Below the pieces are notes generated by a model that was not told the origin of the DNA, ran no database searches, and worked only from the letters and a program-made list of their open reading frames with translations. Source: JBNKDD01 sp050288085 (GTDB taxonomy: Bacteria > Chloroflexota > Anaerolineae > Aggregatilineales > UBA3940). From it: a stretch of 52,032 bases of DNA. The stretch covers positions 1-52,032 of the forward strand of contig JBNKDD010000007.1 of NCBI GenBank assembly GCA_050288085.1, written 5' to 3'. How positions within the stretch are numbered: position 1 is the first letter of the stretch; each line of letters opens with the position of its first letter. A program made the position numbers and the translations under genes. Positions 50,609-52,032 of the stretch are shown here, piece by piece.

Positions 50609-50640
50609 ATGCCCCGGAAAAGCGGGGCATCTAGATTATA
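50609..50640 (-). promoter_or_regulatory. prfA promoter with hairpin at the 5' end of the transcript
   Basis: On the minus strand, TATAAT (50640-50635), with a weak TTGTGC 18 bases upstream (50664-50659), predicts a start near 50628. The stem ATGCCCCG/CGGGGCAT (50609-50616 with 50623-50630) begins right at that point, so the mRNA would open with a stable stem-loop. Confidence 0.55.
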
Positions 50641-50679
50641 ACAGGGGGGCCATCACACGCACAACAAGCAAGGCGTGCA

Positions 50680-50708
50680 TTGACAAAATGTAAAGTATAG
50701 TTTACAAT
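50680..50708 (+). promoter_or_regulatory. XRE operon promoter
   Basis: TTGACA (50680-50685), a 17-base spacer and TACAAT (50703-50708). The predicted start is near 50715. The spacer and -10 are covered by operator site O1. Confidence 0.8.
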
Positions 50709-50733
50709 GCTGTATGTAAACTATACTTTACAT
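50688..50733. promoter_or_regulatory. Double operator: 19-bp perfect inverted repeat made of two dyad sites
   Basis: The arms 50688-50706 and 50715-50733 are perfect reverse complements with an 8-base spacer. Each arm is itself a site TGTAAA-N6-TTTACA (O1 50689-50706, O2 50715-50732), so there are two identical operators in opposite orientation with centres 26 bases apart. O1 covers the promoter spacer and -10, O2 the transcript start. This fits autorepression by the XRE protein encoded just downstream. Confidence 0.85.
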
Positions 50734-50755
50734 AACATGTAGATTGGATGGGAGA

Positions 50756-50986
50756 ATGTCACCGGCAGGAAATGCGGACAACCTTCACAATCGGGTGAGG
50801 GAGCTGCGCAGTGAGCGCGGGCTGACCCAGGCCGACCTGGGAGAAATCGTCGGGCTGACTCGCCAGAGCATCATCGCGATAGAAAAAGGACGGTTCACGC
50901 CCTCGATCCATACAGCCTTGATGCTGGCAGCAGCCTTGAATACAACTGTAGATGAACTGTTCTGGATTGAGAATGGAGTGTTATGA
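50756..50986 (+). CDS. XRE-family regulator (HTH_3)
   Basis: 76 residues. NRVRELRSERGLTQADLGEIVGLTRQSIIAIEKGRFTPSIHTALMLAAALNTTVDELF is a complete Cro/CI-type helix-turn-helix. There is no sensor domain, so control presumably comes from the membrane partner. The ATG at 50756 is close to GGGAG; an upstream TTG at 50744 is an alternative. The stop overlaps the DUF2178 start (ATGA-type), a common pairing in bacteria. It likely binds the double operator just upstream. Confidence 0.92.
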   Translation: MSPAGNADNLHNRVRELRSERGLTQADLGEIVGLTRQSIIAIEKGRFTPSIHTALMLAAALNTTVDELFWIENGVL

Positions 50987-51378
50987 CTATGAAACGTGAA
51001 TTGCTGCCTTATTACCTGAGCCGTGCCGTGATTGCGGCGGCGCTTGGCGTGCTGCTGGTCGTGTTGGGCGGTAACGATTGGTGGTTCGGAGTGTTGATCG
51101 GGCTGCTGGTCTATGCCGGGTTTATCTGGTATGCACACAGCGGGCATTATCTGATCGATTCCAGCACACCCCTTACCCCGCTGCGGCGCGATGAACGGGG
51201 TCAGAATATCCGCAACCGGGCGTTGGTGCTGGCGGTGGCGGTTGGTGGTGTGGCTTTCGTCTTAATCAGTATGGCGGGATTGCTATTCAGCGTACCGTCC
51301 CAACTGGGGTCAATTGCCTTATTGTTAGCCTTCGTGACCTACTTCGCCGCTAGTGAGTGGATGTTCGCCCGGCGCTGA
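50983..51378 (+). CDS. DUF2178-like membrane protein
   Basis: 131 residues with about four membrane helices in two pairs (AVIAAALGVLLVVLGG, WWFGVLIGLLVYAGFIWY, LALAVAVGGVAFVLISMAGLLF, LGSIALLLAFVTYFAASEWMF), separated by a basic loop (LRRDERGQNIRNRA). Such proteins are frequently encoded directly after small XRE regulators, and are thought to bind or sense for them; the mechanism is unknown. Translation is coupled to the regulator. Confidence 0.85.
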   Translation: MTMKRELLPYYLSRAVIAAALGVLLVVLGGNDWWFGVLIGLLVYAGFIWYAHSGHYLIDSSTPLTPLRRDERGQNIRNRALVLAVAVGGVAFVLISMAGLLFSVPSQLGSIALLLAFVTYFAASEWMFARR

Positions 51379-51402
51379 TCAGATAGCCATCCGGCAGACA
51401 AA

Positions 51403-51428
51403 AAAGAGGGGCTTTGATGCCCCTCTTT
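51403..51428. terminator. Bidirectional terminator hairpin
   Basis: AAAGAGGGGC (51403-51412) with GCCCCTCTTT (51419-51428), loop TTTGAT. On the minus strand the stem is followed by a six-T run, so its best direction is as the end of the minus-strand sdhB-like gene whose remnant lies at 51448. It also closes the XRE operon. Confidence 0.85.
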
Positions 51429-51447
51429 GATTTCAGGTCTGTTCAAC

Positions 51448-51531
51448 CTACCGTCTGCCGATCTCGCCCTTGACCTCGGCGATCAACTGGGTCACCGGGA
51501 TCTCACGCGGGCAGGCACTTGTACACCGGTA
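51448..51531 (-). pseudogene. 3' remnant of an SdhB/FrdB-like iron-sulfur subunit
   Basis: Reading the minus strand, 27 codons run YRCTSACPREIPVTQLIAEV, then KGEIGRR and a TAG stop. C-x3-CP-R-E-I-P-V-T is the last iron-sulfur ligand region of succinate dehydrogenase/fumarate reductase SdhB-type subunits. Upstream of about 51531 the frame meets TAA within three codons and the sequence turns AT-rich, so the rest of the gene is gone. The terminator at 51403 still sits at its end. The fragment is too short for most gene finders. Confidence 0.75.
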
Positions 51532-51618
51532 TTTTGTTTATTTGGTGGTACGATAACACTGCATGGTTCGATATTTATCGGCATAACTCTGGTAAACTGA
51601 GGAGTAGGGGGACAGCTC

Positions 51619-52032
51619 ATGAATGTTGGTGAAAAGCTTGAGGAACATTTTCAAGATTATCTGGCATCCGGTTATGGGGAAAAAGCCAGTAAGCTGCTGG
51701 CAAACTCGTTACGGGATGCAGGTCTGATCGATGAAGGAAATGCCATCGCCCAATTCATCAAGCATGGCCCGGTAGAATACACTTTAGGCAGCGGTATCTG
51801 GGTGGGGCATACCTGTTGGGTAGATTTTTATCCCCCCGCCAAGGCTAAACTCGGTGGGCTGTGGTTTGATATTACCGAACTGGTTCCTATGATCTACGTC
51901 TCATACCCCAAAATCGTACCTGATCCGCCCCTAAAGAAGCTTTTTTCCAAGCTCACTCCCAAAGCTCTCCCTGATCTACCTAAAGCATGGTTAGCCTTAC
52001 GTCCGACCCAGGTGTGGCAGTACAGAGTGTTT
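51619..52032 (+). CDS. Unrecognised gene, 3' end outside window
   Basis: 138 codons without a stop, running off the end. The ATG follows AGGGGGA. It starts MNVGEKLEEHFQDYLASGYG and has a helical N terminus (KLLANSLRDAGLIDEGNAIAQFI), then a beta-type region (YTLGSGIWVGHTCWVDFYPPAK, LWFDITELVPMIYVSYP) and a Lys/Pro-rich stretch (LKKLFSKLTPKALPDLPKAW). No family is recognised. The upstream 90 bases are AT-rich and abut the sdhB remnant, so the gene may have arrived by the event that deleted sdhB. Confidence 0.65.
   Translation, partial: MNVGEKLEEHFQDYLASGYGEKASKLLANSLRDAGLIDEGNAIAQFIKHGPVEYTLGSGIWVGHTCWVDFYPPAKAKLGGLWFDITELVPMIYVSYPKIVPDPPLKKLFSKLTPKALPDLPKAWLALRPTQVWQYRVF

Noticed and set aside
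1..52032. tRNA, rRNA, CRISPR array, replication origin or complete insertion sequence
   Set aside because: I looked for T-arm-like GGTTCGA blocks, repeat-spacer patterns, DnaA-box clusters and transposase motifs, and saw none that could be supported by eye; a tRNAscan-SE or Infernal run would settle it.

Overview
The window is a 52 kb piece of a mid-GC (roughly mid-50s percent by eye) bacterial chromosome. The gene style suggests Chloroflexota, most likely an Anaerolineae-type lineage. This is an inference from style: a cdaA-cdaR pair without glmM, many orphan PAS/GAF histidine kinases, lipoprotein S41 peptidases, HExxH proteins with Glu/Pro-rich tails, and short intergenic GTAGGG..CCCTAC palindromes. 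No rRNA, tRNA, CRISPR array or complete insertion sequence was seen. Genes are packed closely; several convergent pairs are separated by fewer than 30 bases.

Layout. 1-4.5 kb: a truncated methyltransferase, a membrane-anchored short-chain dehydrogenase, a membrane protein, a ParB/sulfiredoxin-fold protein resembling the free serine kinase SbnI, and a rubredoxin-knuckle metallo-beta-lactamase-fold protein. 4.5-7.6 kb: a histidine kinase and a radical SAM DNA-repair-type protein behind a perfect consensus promoter that carries an SOS-box-like dyad. 8.1-11.5 kb: a MoxR ATPase and its VWA partner, split by an AT-rich insert with a VapBC/Phd-PIN type toxin-antitoxin pair. 11.6-15.0 kb: a compact sulfur operon (ArsR-type regulator, SQR-like flavoprotein, DUF1641 protein, single-Cys TusE/DsrC-like carrier, DsrE2-like protein) bounded by terminators. 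15-21 kb: an S41 lipoprotein peptidase, two more histidine kinases and a phosphodiester glycosidase. 21-26.5 kb: dprA, an acetyltransferase, queA, a DUF2905 protein, an aldo/keto reductase, lipA and an NTF2-like protein. 26.7-36.6 kb: a response regulator with GAF domain, a large TPR protein with a structured leader, then cdaA-cdaR-der-ltaE-CPBP-phnD-like. 36.6-50.6 kb, mostly minus strand: secreted metalloprotease, AAC(6')-like acetyltransferase, NifS/MOCOS-like enzyme, murJ, cutA, a CheY-like regulator, tsaC, prmC, an HExxH membrane protein, a divergent APH-type kinase, an AEC transporter and prfA. 50.6-52 kb: an autoregulated XRE/DUF2178 pair with a striking double operator, a 27-codon remnant of an SdhB-like iron-sulfur subunit, and an unrecognised gene running off the window.

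How genes work together. The best-supported functional units are: (i) the sulfur operon, where an oxidoreductase would oxidise sulfide and hand sulfane sulfur to TusE/DsrE-type carriers under a thiol-sensing repressor; (ii) cdaA-cdaR for cyclic di-AMP synthesis and its control; (iii) MoxR-VWA, a chaperone pair; (iv) the TA pair; (v) XRE-DUF2178, controlled by overlapping dyads on its own promoter; and (vi) translation genes prfA, prmC, tsaC, queA and der spread through the window. The most rewarding places for a second look are the XRE operator, the sulfur operon with its Cys-depleted carrier, the SbnI-like gene, the SOS-like leaderless radical SAM gene, the sdhB remnant junction, and the two mutually exclusive hairpins upstream of the TPR gene.
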